From assembly GCA_007128675.1 (NCBI GenBank), contig SKWY01000156.1:1-15045 (forward strand): 15,045 bases of DNA. Reading direction: 5' to 3'. Below are positions 1 to 6,670 of this stretch, one piece after another. The DNA is from Deltaproteobacteria bacterium. Lineage in GTDB: Bacteria; Myxococcota; Myxococcia; SLRQ01. Numbering within the stretch: position 1 is the stretch's first letter; each line of letters opens with the position of its first letter. The notes under the pieces were generated by a model. It saw only the letters and a list, made by a program, of their open reading frames with translations, was not told the DNA's origin and searched no databases. A program made the translations under genes and the position numbers.

Positions 1-251
1 AGAAGGCCGCGGCGAAGAAGGCCGGAGCGAAGAAGGCCGGAGCGAAGAAGACCGCGGCGAAGAAGGCTACGGCGAAGAAGGCTACGGCGAAGAAGGCTAC
101 GGCGAAGAAGGCTACGGCGAAGAAGGCTACGGCGAAGAAGGCTACGGCGAAGAAGGCTACGGCGAAAAAGGCCGGGGCGAAGAAGGCTGTCGCAACGCGA
201 TCAGCGGCCAAGCAGGCGAAGGCAAGGAAGCCCTCTGTCAGGAAGAAGTAA
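1..251 (+). CDS. Lys/Ala-rich histone H1-like protein, C-terminal part (5' truncated)
   Basis: This is the 3' end of a gene that begins before the window. In the frame ending at TAA 249-251, all 82 visible codons make a low-complexity basic tail of repeated Lys-Lys-Ala-Thr-Ala and Lys-Lys-Ala-Gly-Ala pentapeptides. It closes with a less regular segment rich in Lys, Arg, Ala and Ser that ends Val-Arg-Lys-Lys. Tails like this occur in bacterial histone H1-like and HU-extension proteins and in AlgP-type proteins, where they bind DNA non-specifically; a nucleoid role is therefore inferred. The globular N-terminal domain that would decide the family (HU, Hc1-like or another) lies outside the window. 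The reading frame is secure because it is open throughout and the repeat period is a multiple of three. The same tail composition can also occur on ribosomal or enzyme C-termini, so the product name is tentative. Confidence 0.75.
   Translation, partial: KAAAKKAGAKKAGAKKTAAKKATAKKATAKKATAKKATAKKATAKKATAKKATAKKAGAKKAVATRSAAKQAKARKPSVRKK
3..194 (+). repeat. 15-bp tandem repeat encoding KKATA/KKAGA
   Basis: The unit AAGAAGGCTACGGCG repeats with an exact 15-base period. Seven consecutive copies at 60-164 are identical at DNA level. They are flanked by degenerate copies: GCCGGA, GCCGCG and ACCGCG variants upstream, and AAAAAGGCCGGGGCG then AAGAAGGCTGTCGCA downstream. The period keeps the reading frame, so copy-number change lengthens or shortens the basic tail of the encoded protein without frameshifting. 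Identity including third codon positions points to recent duplication or homogenisation rather than old selection on protein sequence alone. Confidence 0.95.
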
Positions 252-339
252 TGGCGGGTTGAGACTGCTATGCTCGTCTTTGGTTCGGGCCTCCGGCTTG
301 TCCAACCTTTGCCTTCAAAGAGTCATTGGAGACAGGACG

Positions 340-1212
340 ATGAAGTGGGCATTGATTTCGCTCGTGCTGCTTATGGGGATAATGCTTTCGAGCTGCGCCG
401 GACGTACGCCGGTATGGAACAGGGCTGGCGAGGAGCGTTTGCCCGAGACCACATTGCTCGATGAGGCAGCTCTTTTGCGATCCGAAGGCGATACCTTCTT
501 CAAGGAGGGTGCCCGAGAGGAGCGGGTCCGAGATGCTTTGGTGCGCTGGCAGCAGGCGGTCGACATCGACCCGCGAGACCACGATGTCTACCAAAGGATC
601 AGTAGGGCTTATGCGTTCCTGGCAACCGAGCATCTGCCCGAGGACGCCGATGAGCAGGCCAGGGCCGCAGAGGAAGGTATTGTTGCCGCCGAAAGGGCCT
701 TGATGCTCATCTCCCCCGAGTTTGGGGAGCGCATGGCAAGGGGTGCCAACATCGTCGAAGGGATGGAGGTGCTCGGAGCCGAGGCGGCACAGGCGCTCTA
801 CTGGTATGCGGTCAACCTCGATGTCTGGCTCCAGCACCAGTCCAGGTGGGTTCGAATGCGTAAAAAGGGCCATTCGGAGCTGGCGGTCAACCGGGTCTTG
901 GAGCTGGACGAGCAATGCCTTCACGGAGCCGCCCATCGATTCTTCGGGAAGAAGCTCGCGGCCCGTGATGAGTTCGATGAGGCAAGAGAGCATCTGGAAA
1001 AGGCTCTAGAGATGGCTCCCGAGCATCTGACGAACAGACTCTTGCTCGCCAAGATGATCGCCGTCCCACTGCAGGATAGGGAGATGTTCGAGGAGCATTT
1101 GGGGTTCATTCTCGAAGCCGAGGATGAAGTGCTTGTCGAGCAGCTACCCGAGGTCGAGGGTGTACGGGAGCGAGCGAGGGTTCTTTTTGCCAGAACCGAG
1201 GAACTCTTCTAG
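340..1212 (+). CDS. TPR lipoprotein resembling TRAP-transporter TatT component
   Basis: The 290-residue product begins with a lipoprotein signal peptide: Met-Lys-Trp, a hydrophobic stretch, and a clear lipobox Leu16-Ser17-Ser18-Cys19. It should be anchored in a membrane facing the periplasm. The mature part is helical with TPR-like pairs. One lies around residues 55-100 and another around 205-245, where Ala/Leu/Tyr-type positions precede a Lys-Ala-Leu-Glu-Met-Ala-Pro segment. The central segment with ALYWYAVNLDVW, then a Leu-Asp turn and an Ala-Ala-His-Arg-Phe-Phe-Gly helix, resembles the TatT family (TP0956 of Treponema), a periplasmic TPR partner of TRAP transporters. No TRAP gene is visible nearby, so the ligand is unknown. 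ATG 340 was chosen over the upstream TTG 259 in the same frame because it starts the signal peptide and has GGAG about 8 nt upstream. A LolB-like lipoprotein gene follows closely. Confidence 0.72.
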   Translation: MKWALISLVLLMGIMLSSCAGRTPVWNRAGEERLPETTLLDEAALLRSEGDTFFKEGAREERVRDALVRWQQAVDIDPRDHDVYQRISRAYAFLATEHLPEDADEQARAAEEGIVAAERALMLISPEFGERMARGANIVEGMEVLGAEAAQALYWYAVNLDVWLQHQSRWVRMRKKGHSELAVNRVLELDEQCLHGAAHRFFGKKLAARDEFDEAREHLEKALEMAPEHLTNRLLLAKMIAVPLQDREMFEEHLGFILEAEDEVLVEQLPEVEGVRERARVLFARTEELF

Positions 1213-1263
1213 GCTGATGGCTTTGTGCTCGTACCTCGGCGTTATTGCCCCGTATTTCTTGTC

Positions 1264-2130
1264 ATGAGAGATTCTGCCTCGCTAATCGAACGGCGGCTGC
1301 CCCCGTTTCTTCTGCCATGCATGCTCGTCTTCGTCCTCGTCGTCTTCCCAAGCTGCCGCCGTCCTCTCCCTGAGTTCGGACCCAGCCCCCATGATGATGC
1401 CGAGGTCGTCCTCGCCAAGACGCGAGAACGCCAGCTCGCCCCGGAGTCTCTGATAGGCGATGCGCGGGTGCGTATAGCTGGGCCGTTTGGACGAGGGTCA
1501 GCCGACCACTTCGTAGTGGTGCGGGCACCTGCCAACTTGAGACTCGAGACCCTTTCCTTCTTTGGCAACCCAATGGTGCTTGTCTTGGTCTCGGACGGGG
1601 ACTTTCTGCTGTGGGAGATCGAGGCCAATCGAGCATGGGAGGGTCCCGCTACGCAAGAGAGTCTTGCCATGCTCTTGCCAATCGAGCTTGGACCCGAAGA
1701 GATAGTGGGGCTCCTACGTGGAATGCCTCTTCTATTCGAGGACGAGAAGAGGCTGGAGCTAGATCACGAAAATCGAAGATATGTGGTCAGCCTGCGAGAG
1801 GGCGCAAGTTGGCAGCAGCTCATGGTGCATCCCAATGAGTACACCGTGGAGCAGGCTTTATGGTTCGATGCCGAAGGAGAGGTTCGAGCCGCCCTTCACT
1901 ACGATCGTTTCAGGGAGGTGTCGAACGGCAGGGTTTTTCCTCACGAGATCCGCTACGAGACGGCCGATGGCGTCTCCCTCCGAGTTCTCTATCGGGACAT
2001 CTCCTTCGAGCCCGATCCACCCCAGCTCGACCGCCTATTCGAAGTGGCGTTGCCGGACCATGTGCCCGTGGCGCCTCTGGAAACAGGCGCCCGGATGCAA
2101 CCCGTGATGCCTGATCTCGAGGATAGTTGA
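1264..2130 (+). CDS. LolB/DUF4292-like outer-membrane lipoprotein
   Basis: The product is 288 residues from ATG 1264. An N-terminal basic segment and a long hydrophobic stretch (about 12-28) lead to Phe-Pro-Ser-Cys31, a plausible but non-canonical lipobox. The body reads as a beta-rich LolA/LolB-type barrel. It has a Gly-Asp-Ala-Arg-Val-Arg strand, a 'VRAPANLRLETLSFFGNP' segment, a Ser-Asp-Gly-Asp-Phe-Leu-Leu strand, and then a Leu-Gly-Pro-Glu-Glu-Ile-Val-Gly-Leu-Leu-Arg-Gly helix, matching the pattern of LolB and DUF4292 lipoproteins. By family, such proteins bind lipid or lipoprotein acyl chains at the outer membrane; the exact role here is inferred. GTG 1225, 12 nt after the TatT-like stop, is an alternative start that adds 13 residues. 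Neither start has a good ribosome-binding site. The short gap suggests co-transcription with the upstream lipoprotein gene. Confidence 0.68.
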   Translation: MRDSASLIERRLPPFLLPCMLVFVLVVFPSCRRPLPEFGPSPHDDAEVVLAKTRERQLAPESLIGDARVRIAGPFGRGSADHFVVVRAPANLRLETLSFFGNPMVLVLVSDGDFLLWEIEANRAWEGPATQESLAMLLPIELGPEEIVGLLRGMPLLFEDEKRLELDHENRRYVVSLREGASWQQLMVHPNEYTVEQALWFDAEGEVRAALHYDRFREVSNGRVFPHEIRYETADGVSLRVLYRDISFEPDPPQLDRLFEVALPDHVPVAPLETGARMQPVMPDLEDS

Positions 2131-2198
2131 CCCCGCGTTTCATATGACCTGGCCCTTGTCTTTTGCCCCAATCCCCAAATCGTCGGTTAACATACGCT

Positions 2199-2215
2199 GC
2201 CCGCGCTCCGCGGGC
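2199..2215 (+). terminator. GC-rich hairpin, possible weak terminator
   Basis: GCCCGCG and CGCGGGC pair perfectly over 7 bp around a 3-base loop (CTC), 68 nt after the LolB-like stop. No T-run follows, so it is not a classical intrinsic terminator. It could stabilise the 3' end of the lipoprotein mRNA or be only a GC-rich dyad. Confidence 0.3.
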
Positions 2216-2386
2216 CGACTCATCGCGCTCGCAAAGCCGCGCTTCTGCTCGCGCTCGACACGGCTTCAGGTCACTTCCCAGGTGAAAGCGCTTTTTCGCC
2301 CGAAGGTGGGAGTTCCTCAATTGAATCGATCGCTTGCCCGGTTCCTCGAAAGAGCGACCCGACGATCAAGGCCAATCCCACTCGTC

Positions 2387-2414
2387 TTGACCGTCTTTTT
2401 GGCGCCATGATAGC
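2387..2414 (+). promoter_or_regulatory. Weak sigma70-type promoter candidate for the importer operon
   Basis: TTGACC (2387-2392) matches the -35 consensus at five of six positions. A poor -10 candidate GATAGC (2409-2414) follows at 16-bp spacing, matching three of six. It lies about 70 nt upstream of the binding-protein start, in an AT-richer patch. The -10 is poor, so the assignment is tentative. Confidence 0.22.
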
Positions 2415-2435
2415 AAGGGGACTTCTCTCTTTCAG

Positions 2436-2461
2436 GAAAGCTTTCGAAAAATCAATGATTT
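2436..2461. promoter_or_regulatory. Adjacent dyad symmetries, candidate operator
   Basis: A perfect 10-bp palindrome GAAAGCTTTC (2436-2445) is followed by AAATCA-A-TGATTT (2449-2461), a 13-bp inverted repeat with 6-bp arms. Both sit just before the GGAGG ribosome-binding site of the binding-protein gene. A related palindrome AAAGCGCTTT lies at 2285-2294. Such sites commonly bind dimeric repressors or activators, but no regulator is identified, and the 13-bp repeat could instead act as an mRNA hairpin near the start. Confidence 0.3.
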
Positions 2462-2470
2462 AGCAGTGTT

Positions 2471-2475
2471 GGAGG
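2471..2475 (+). promoter_or_regulatory. Ribosome-binding site GGAGG that decides the GTG start
   Basis: GGAGG lies 5 nt before GTG 2481 and supports that codon over the in-frame GTG at 2466, which would lie upstream of the site, and over GTG 2475, which overlaps it. Confidence 0.6.
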
Positions 2476-2480
2476 TGTGT

Positions 2481-4361
2481 GTGACAACTGGCCAAAAGGG
2501 TGTCTTGGCGCTAGTGATCGCAGCGTTGCTCGTTGCCGCGGGCTGTCTCGTCAGGGGCAGCGATGAGGATGAGGAGGATGTGATACCCACGGCGACACTC
2601 GAGGATGAACACGAGATGGACGATTGGACTGCCGGTCGTCTGCCCGAGGAGGTGGTCGAGGGAGAGCCGAGACGGGGCGGTAGCCTCGTGGTCCGGATGA
2701 CCGTAGATCCTCCATCCCTCAATCGGCTCGTCGACAGCGACTGGTGGGGGGCTCGCATAGCGGAGCTGGTATACGAGCGGCTCGTCGACATGGATCCATA
2801 TGACGATCCGGACTACGCCTATCGGCCGGTGCTCGCCGAGAGCTGGGAGGAGAGCGAGGATGGCACCGTCTTCACGTTCAAGTTGCGAAGGGATGTGAGC
2901 TGGCACGACGGAAAGCCTTTCACCGCCCATGACGTCATCGCCACTTTCGACAAGGTTCTTCATCCCGAAACGCGCTCGGTGCACGTCCGGGCATACATGG
3001 AGGAGCTGGAAAGCGTTGAGGCGCTAGACGACTACACAGTGCGCTTCACTTGGAAGCAGCCCTACGCACTTGCAATGTCGGCCATGGGAACGACGATACA
3101 GCCAGGTCATATCATCGGCCCGATGTCGCCAAGTGACTACAATGAGGCAACCAGCAACCCGCTGCACCGCCGCCCCTTGGGAACGGGACCTTGGAGGTTC
3201 GTGGAGTGGGCCAGCAATCGCCGTATCGTGCTGGAACGCAACGACGACTATTGGGGGCGTCCTCCGTACCTGGACCGGCTCGTCTTCAGGATAGTGCCGG
3301 ACAATACGGTGGCTTTGCAGCTCACTGAACGAGGCGAGATAGATCTTCTGGTGGGAATACAGCCCGAGCGGTGGGTGGACATGACGAGCTCCTATCTGCG
3401 GGAGAATTACCACCGTTCAGCACATCACGACTCCAACTACTCCTGGATCGGGTGGAATCAAGACCATCCTTTCTTTCGGGACGCTAGAGTCAGAAGAGCC
3501 CTTTCCTATCTCATAGATCGTCCGGGAATCATCGAGCACATCTATTATGGTCTCCCTCTGCCCGCAAATTGTCATTTCTACTGGCGAAGCGATGCATGCG
3601 ATCCCTCGCTGGAAACCTTGCCCTATGATTTCGACACGGGCATATCTCTGATGGCCGAGGCTGGCTGGAAGGATACCACGCAAGATGGTTTCTTGAACAA
3701 TGAAGCAGGGCAGCCTTTCCGTTTCACGTTCATGCTTCCCTCCGGAAACGCTACCGTGCAGCGTATGGCCACGAAGATGCGCGAGGACTTTCGCCGAGCG
3801 GGCATCGACATGCATATTCAACAAATCGAGTGGGCCGGATTTACCAGGCGGCTGCGTGAGCGAGAGTTCGATGCGTGCACTCTTGCTTGGTCTGGAGGCC
3901 ATCCTCACGGTGGCGATCCAACGCAGATTTGGCACTCCAGCTCCATTGATGGCGGTTCAAACTACATCGGCTACCATAACGAGGAGGCGGATCGTTTGAT
4001 AGAGAAAGCCCGCGTCGAAATGGATCCCGAAAGGCGCAATGAGATGTGGCGCGAGTTTGGACGCATTATCTACGGGGAGCAGCCGTACACGTGGCTCTGG
4101 ACCAGCCCCAGGCTGACACTGATTCACAATCGTTTTCGAGGAGTGCGCGAGAGCTTGATGTGGTGGCAGTTTACTGATTGGTGGGTGGCTGACGAGAGTG
4201 AGGACCCTGTAGACGAGTCGGCTGGCGAGGTCTTCAGTGATGATGCCGCTGTGCTGGAGGAACGAGGAGGGGCGAAAGAGTCCCTTGAGAACGACATGAC
4301 GTCCGATGAGGCAGATATCGCTTCGGACGCGGGGGATGTCACTTTGCCGGCCGAGAATTAG
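2481..4361 (+). CDS. Peptide-type ABC transporter substrate-binding lipoprotein (SBP_bac_5 family)
   Basis: The 626-residue product has a lipoprotein signal peptide: a short basic N-terminus, a hydrophobic run of residues 8-20, and Ala-Ala-Gly-Cys22. It is the periplasmic ligand-binding subunit of an oligopeptide/dipeptide/nickel-type importer. The family pattern starts at about residue 62 with Arg-Arg-Gly-Gly-Ser-Leu and Asp-Pro-Pro-Ser-Leu-Asn. It continues with 'LAESWEESEDGTVFTFKLR', 'WHDGKPFTAHDVIATF', 'GTGPWRFVEW', 'VRRALSYLIDRPGIIEHIYYG' read in parts, and a C-terminal Trp/Tyr-rich segment. It is longer than a typical member (about 500-550). A strongly acidic linker of about 40 residues follows the lipid anchor, and an acidic Asp/Glu/Ser tail of about 55 residues ends the protein. 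The two permease genes follow after 50 nt. The ligand cannot be read from sequence; peptides are the default. Confidence 0.93.
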   Translation: MTTGQKGVLALVIAALLVAAGCLVRGSDEDEEDVIPTATLEDEHEMDDWTAGRLPEEVVEGEPRRGGSLVVRMTVDPPSLNRLVDSDWWGARIAELVYERLVDMDPYDDPDYAYRPVLAESWEESEDGTVFTFKLRRDVSWHDGKPFTAHDVIATFDKVLHPETRSVHVRAYMEELESVEALDDYTVRFTWKQPYALAMSAMGTTIQPGHIIGPMSPSDYNEATSNPLHRRPLGTGPWRFVEWASNRRIVLERNDDYWGRPPYLDRLVFRIVPDNTVALQLTERGEIDLLVGIQPERWVDMTSSYLRENYHRSAHHDSNYSWIGWNQDHPFFRDARVRRALSYLIDRPGIIEHIYYGLPLPANCHFYWRSDACDPSLETLPYDFDTGISLMAEAGWKDTTQDGFLNNEAGQPFRFTFMLPSGNATVQRMATKMREDFRRAGIDMHIQQIEWAGFTRRLREREFDACTLAWSGGHPHGGDPTQIWHSSSIDGGSNYIGYHNEEADRLIEKARVEMDPERRNEMWREFGRIIYGEQPYTWLWTSPRLTLIHNRFRGVRESLMWWQFTDWWVADESEDPVDESAGEVFSDDAAVLEERGGAKESLENDMTSDEADIASDAGDVTLPAEN

Positions 4362-4411
4362 TTGGTCCGACAGTGTCGTGGATTGTGCCTTTCAAGGAGG
4401 CTCGATAGCCC

Positions 4412-5503
4412 ATGTGGCAGTACATAGTTCGCCGATTGCTCCTGATGATTCCGACCTTTTTCGGAATCACCTTCGTGTGCTTCCTGGTTCTAAGGATGGC
4501 CAATGTCGATCCGGTCGCATCCCAGATGGAGATGGGGCTGCAAGGTGGACAGGTTTCACAGGAGGCCATTGAGCATCTGCGTAGAATCTACCACTTGGAC
4601 AAGCCTTGGTACGAGCAGTATGCGAGGCTAGTCGTACGCCTTACTCGGCCGGTTTGTATCGATTATCTGGAAGAAGGCCAGTTCACATCCGCTTGGCGGC
4701 CGATGTCACGACTTGCTTGTGGTAATCAGAGTCGCATCAGCCTCGATCTCGGCACGTCTTGGCGAGACGGTCGGCCGATAATCGAGATTATCGCCGAGGC
4801 TCTACCGATTACGGTGCTGTTGGCTTTGCTGTCTCTTTTCATCGCATACTCGATAGCTATACCGCTGGGGATCTACTCCGCCGTCAGGCAGTACAGTGTC
4901 GGAGACCAGATCAGTACCGTTGTCGTGTTCATGCTCTATTCCTTGCCGAAGTTCTGGATTGGCACAATGCTCCTCATTTTCTTTGCTGGTGGGCACTATC
5001 TCGATTGGTTCCCCCTGCAGGGCTGGCACAGCTTCGAGGGTTTCGAGGAGATGAGTCTCGGTGAGCGAATTGGTGATGTGGCTTGGCATATCGTTCTTCC
5101 GCTCGTGACGCTCTCGTACAACGCCTTCGCGGCGCTTTCTCGCTACATGCGTACAGGGATGCTCGAGGTCATAAGGCAGGATTATATTCGTACCGCGCGC
5201 GCGAAAGGTCTGTCGGAGAAGACGGTTGTGTTCAAGCATGCGCTTAGAAATAGTCTCATTCCGATAATTACCATGTTGGGGTTGCTGCTCCCTTTCATGG
5301 TTAGTGGATCCGTGGTCGTGGAGTTCATCTTCGGTATCCGCGGTATGGGCGGGGTAGCTCTGGAAGCCATCCGGCTGCCCGATTACCCGCTTGTCATAAC
5401 AATAGTCGCGTTCGTGTCGCTTTTGACCATGCTCGGCATACTGATATCGGACATTCTGTATGGCGTTGTCGATCCGCGCATCAGCTACGGGAAGGGGAGC
5501 TAG
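4412..5503 (+). CDS. Peptide-type ABC transporter permease (OppB/DppB family)
   Basis: This is a 363-residue inner-membrane permease. The first transmembrane helix (residues 9-28) follows the typical start Met-Trp-Gln-Tyr-Ile-Val-Arg-Arg. Further helices lie at about 130-155, 168-192, 226-245, 285-305 and 327-350. The EAA coupling loop that contacts the ATPase is at about 258-284, with Tyr-Ile-Arg-Thr-Ala-Arg-Ala-Lys-Gly and then Leu-Ile-Pro. The periplasmic segment between the first helix and the membrane domain is enlarged: residues about 72-115 carry an extra stretch with Cys82 and Cys103 before the usual Leu-Gly-Thr-Ser motif. These two cysteines could form a disulfide (inference). AAGGAGG at 4394-4400 serves the ATG at a rather long 11-nt spacing. 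The second permease gene starts 2 nt after the stop, so the two are surely co-transcribed. Confidence 0.95.
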   Translation: MWQYIVRRLLLMIPTFFGITFVCFLVLRMANVDPVASQMEMGLQGGQVSQEAIEHLRRIYHLDKPWYEQYARLVVRLTRPVCIDYLEEGQFTSAWRPMSRLACGNQSRISLDLGTSWRDGRPIIEIIAEALPITVLLALLSLFIAYSIAIPLGIYSAVRQYSVGDQISTVVVFMLYSLPKFWIGTMLLIFFAGGHYLDWFPLQGWHSFEGFEEMSLGERIGDVAWHIVLPLVTLSYNAFAALSRYMRTGMLEVIRQDYIRTARAKGLSEKTVVFKHALRNSLIPIITMLGLLLPFMVSGSVVVEFIFGIRGMGGVALEAIRLPDYPLVITIVAFVSLLTMLGILISDILYGVVDPRISYGKGS

Positions 5504-5505
5504 AT

Positions 5506-6600
5506 ATGTCCACCTCCGAGTCGATGATGACCGAAAAGAAGGCTGTCGCGGAGCCGGCGGCGAAGACCCCGCAGGGTGAGGGGCCTTTGGCAAAGCCCGT
5601 CAAGCGCAGCTACTGGCGAATGGTTGGGCGACAGTTTTGGCGCCGGAGAATAAGCCGTGTCGGGCTGTATGTGATCGCCTTGATCTTCTTGATGGCTTTT
5701 TCCGCAGATTTTCTGGCGTCGGATAAACCTGTTCTCTTGCACATGGACGGCAAGACCTGGGTGTTTCCGAATCTTACGGATCCTTCCGATCTGCGAAGGT
5801 ACGACAACAATACGCTGATAGACGTAATGGGGCCGGATGACTGGGCGTTGATGCCTCTGGTGAGCTGGTGGGGCGTCAATAATCATGACTTCACCGCGAT
5901 CCTCGAAGCGCCATCGCGACGCCATCTGTTGGGCACGGATCCTTCTGGACGGGATGTCATGACGCGTGTGATTCATGGAACACGGGTCAGTCTCGCGGTC
6001 GGAATCCTGGCGGTGAGCATAATGGTGGTCGTCGGCGTATTGCTCGGAAGCTTGGCGGGCTTCTATGGTGGCAAGGTCGATGCGGTAATCATGCGTATCG
6101 TGGAGATCTTTCTTTGCATACCCACCATGCTGCTCATAGTGACGGTGCTTGCCATCCTGGCGCCAAGCGGCTGGTGGATGGTGGTCGCCATGATGGTGTG
6201 TATCGGGCTGACCGGCTGGACGAACATCGCGCGATTGATCAGGGGCGAGATATTCAAGGTCAAGGCACTGGAGTACGTACAGGCCTCGCGTGCTCTGGGG
6301 GGCTCGGATGTCCGAATAATCCTTCGGCATGTGATTCCAAACTCCATTAGCCCCGTGCTGGTCTCAGCCACTTTCGGCATCGCTTCGGCCATCTTGCTCG
6401 AAGGAGCGCTATCCTTCTTGGGCTTCGGTATTCCTCCGGATATGGCTTCGTGGGGAGGGATCCTGACCGCGGCTAGAGGCAACATTTCAGCTTGGTGGCT
6501 TGCCATATTTCCAGGTTTCGCGATCTTCGTGACTGTCACCGCATATAACCTTCTTGGTGAAGGATTGAGGGACGCTATCGATCCGAGGCTGAAGACGTGA
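5506..6600 (+). CDS. Peptide-type ABC transporter permease (OppC/DppC family, YejE-like N-terminal region)
   Basis: This is the 364-residue second permease of the importer. A cytoplasmic N-terminal extension of about 48 residues, Ala/Lys/Glu-rich and then Arg-rich, precedes the first helix (about 51-70). The membrane domain begins with the family hallmark 'HLLGTDPSGRDVMTR' (140-154), followed by helices at about 161-185, 205-220, 226-240, 285-305 and 333-352. The EAA loop is at about 256-280 (Tyr-Val-Gln-Ala-Ser-Arg-Ala-Leu-Gly-Gly). About 70 periplasmic residues separate the first helix from the hallmark, including Met-Asp-Gly-Lys-Thr-Trp-Val-Phe-Pro. This is longer than in plain DppC and recalls YejE, the permease of the microcin-C/peptide importer. 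GGGGAG just upstream of the ATG is the ribosome-binding site. The next gene starts after a 70-nt gap, the largest gap inside the operon. Confidence 0.95.
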   Translation: MSTSESMMTEKKAVAEPAAKTPQGEGPLAKPVKRSYWRMVGRQFWRRRISRVGLYVIALIFLMAFSADFLASDKPVLLHMDGKTWVFPNLTDPSDLRRYDNNTLIDVMGPDDWALMPLVSWWGVNNHDFTAILEAPSRRHLLGTDPSGRDVMTRVIHGTRVSLAVGILAVSIMVVVGVLLGSLAGFYGGKVDAVIMRIVEIFLCIPTMLLIVTVLAILAPSGWWMVVAMMVCIGLTGWTNIARLIRGEIFKVKALEYVQASRALGGSDVRIILRHVIPNSISPVLVSATFGIASAILLEGALSFLGFGIPPDMASWGGILTAARGNISAWWLAIFPGFAIFVTVTAYNLLGEGLRDAIDPRLKT

Positions 6601-6670
6601 TCGCAAAGGATTGGGAAGCAACACTAAAGAGGGCTCGCCACCTGGTCGTGGTCGGGCTCAGGGGCAAGTA

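Larger units (their letters stand above)
2131..2480. other. Non-coding stretch upstream of the ABC importer operon
   Basis: I see no convincing gene in these 350 bases. An 88-codon frame at 2144-2410 has no ribosome-binding site and no recognisable protein pattern. The stretch contains a GC-rich 7-bp hairpin (2199-2215), and the hexamer CGCGCT occurs at 2202, 2224, 2238 and 2250. It also holds palindromes at 2285-2294 and 2436-2445, an inverted repeat at 2449-2461, and a weak -35/-10 pair at 2387-2414. It should hold the end of the lipoprotein transcript and the promoter and operator region of the importer operon. Confidence 0.6.

Noticed and set aside
1..200. Short repeats resembling a CRISPR array
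   Set aside because: The units are 15 bp, contiguous without spacers and coding in a single frame (Lys/Ala pentapeptides).
2144..2410. 88-codon open frame on the + strand
   Set aside because: It has no ribosome-binding site, shows a random-looking composition and lies where promoter-like and dyad elements cluster.
4368..4378. Palindrome CGACA-G-TGTCG between binding protein and first permease as a terminator or attenuator
   Set aside because: The stem could only be 4 bp with a 3-base loop and no T-run follows; it is too weak to call.
4958..4976. TGGCAC sequences as sigma-54 -24 elements (also near 5026 and 3931)
   Set aside because: None is followed by a TGC at the required -12 spacing and all lie inside genes.
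5500..6330. 276-codon minus-strand frame opposite the second permease
   Set aside because: The + strand carries an unmistakable permease. The antisense product is rich in His, Asp and Arg without a fold pattern.
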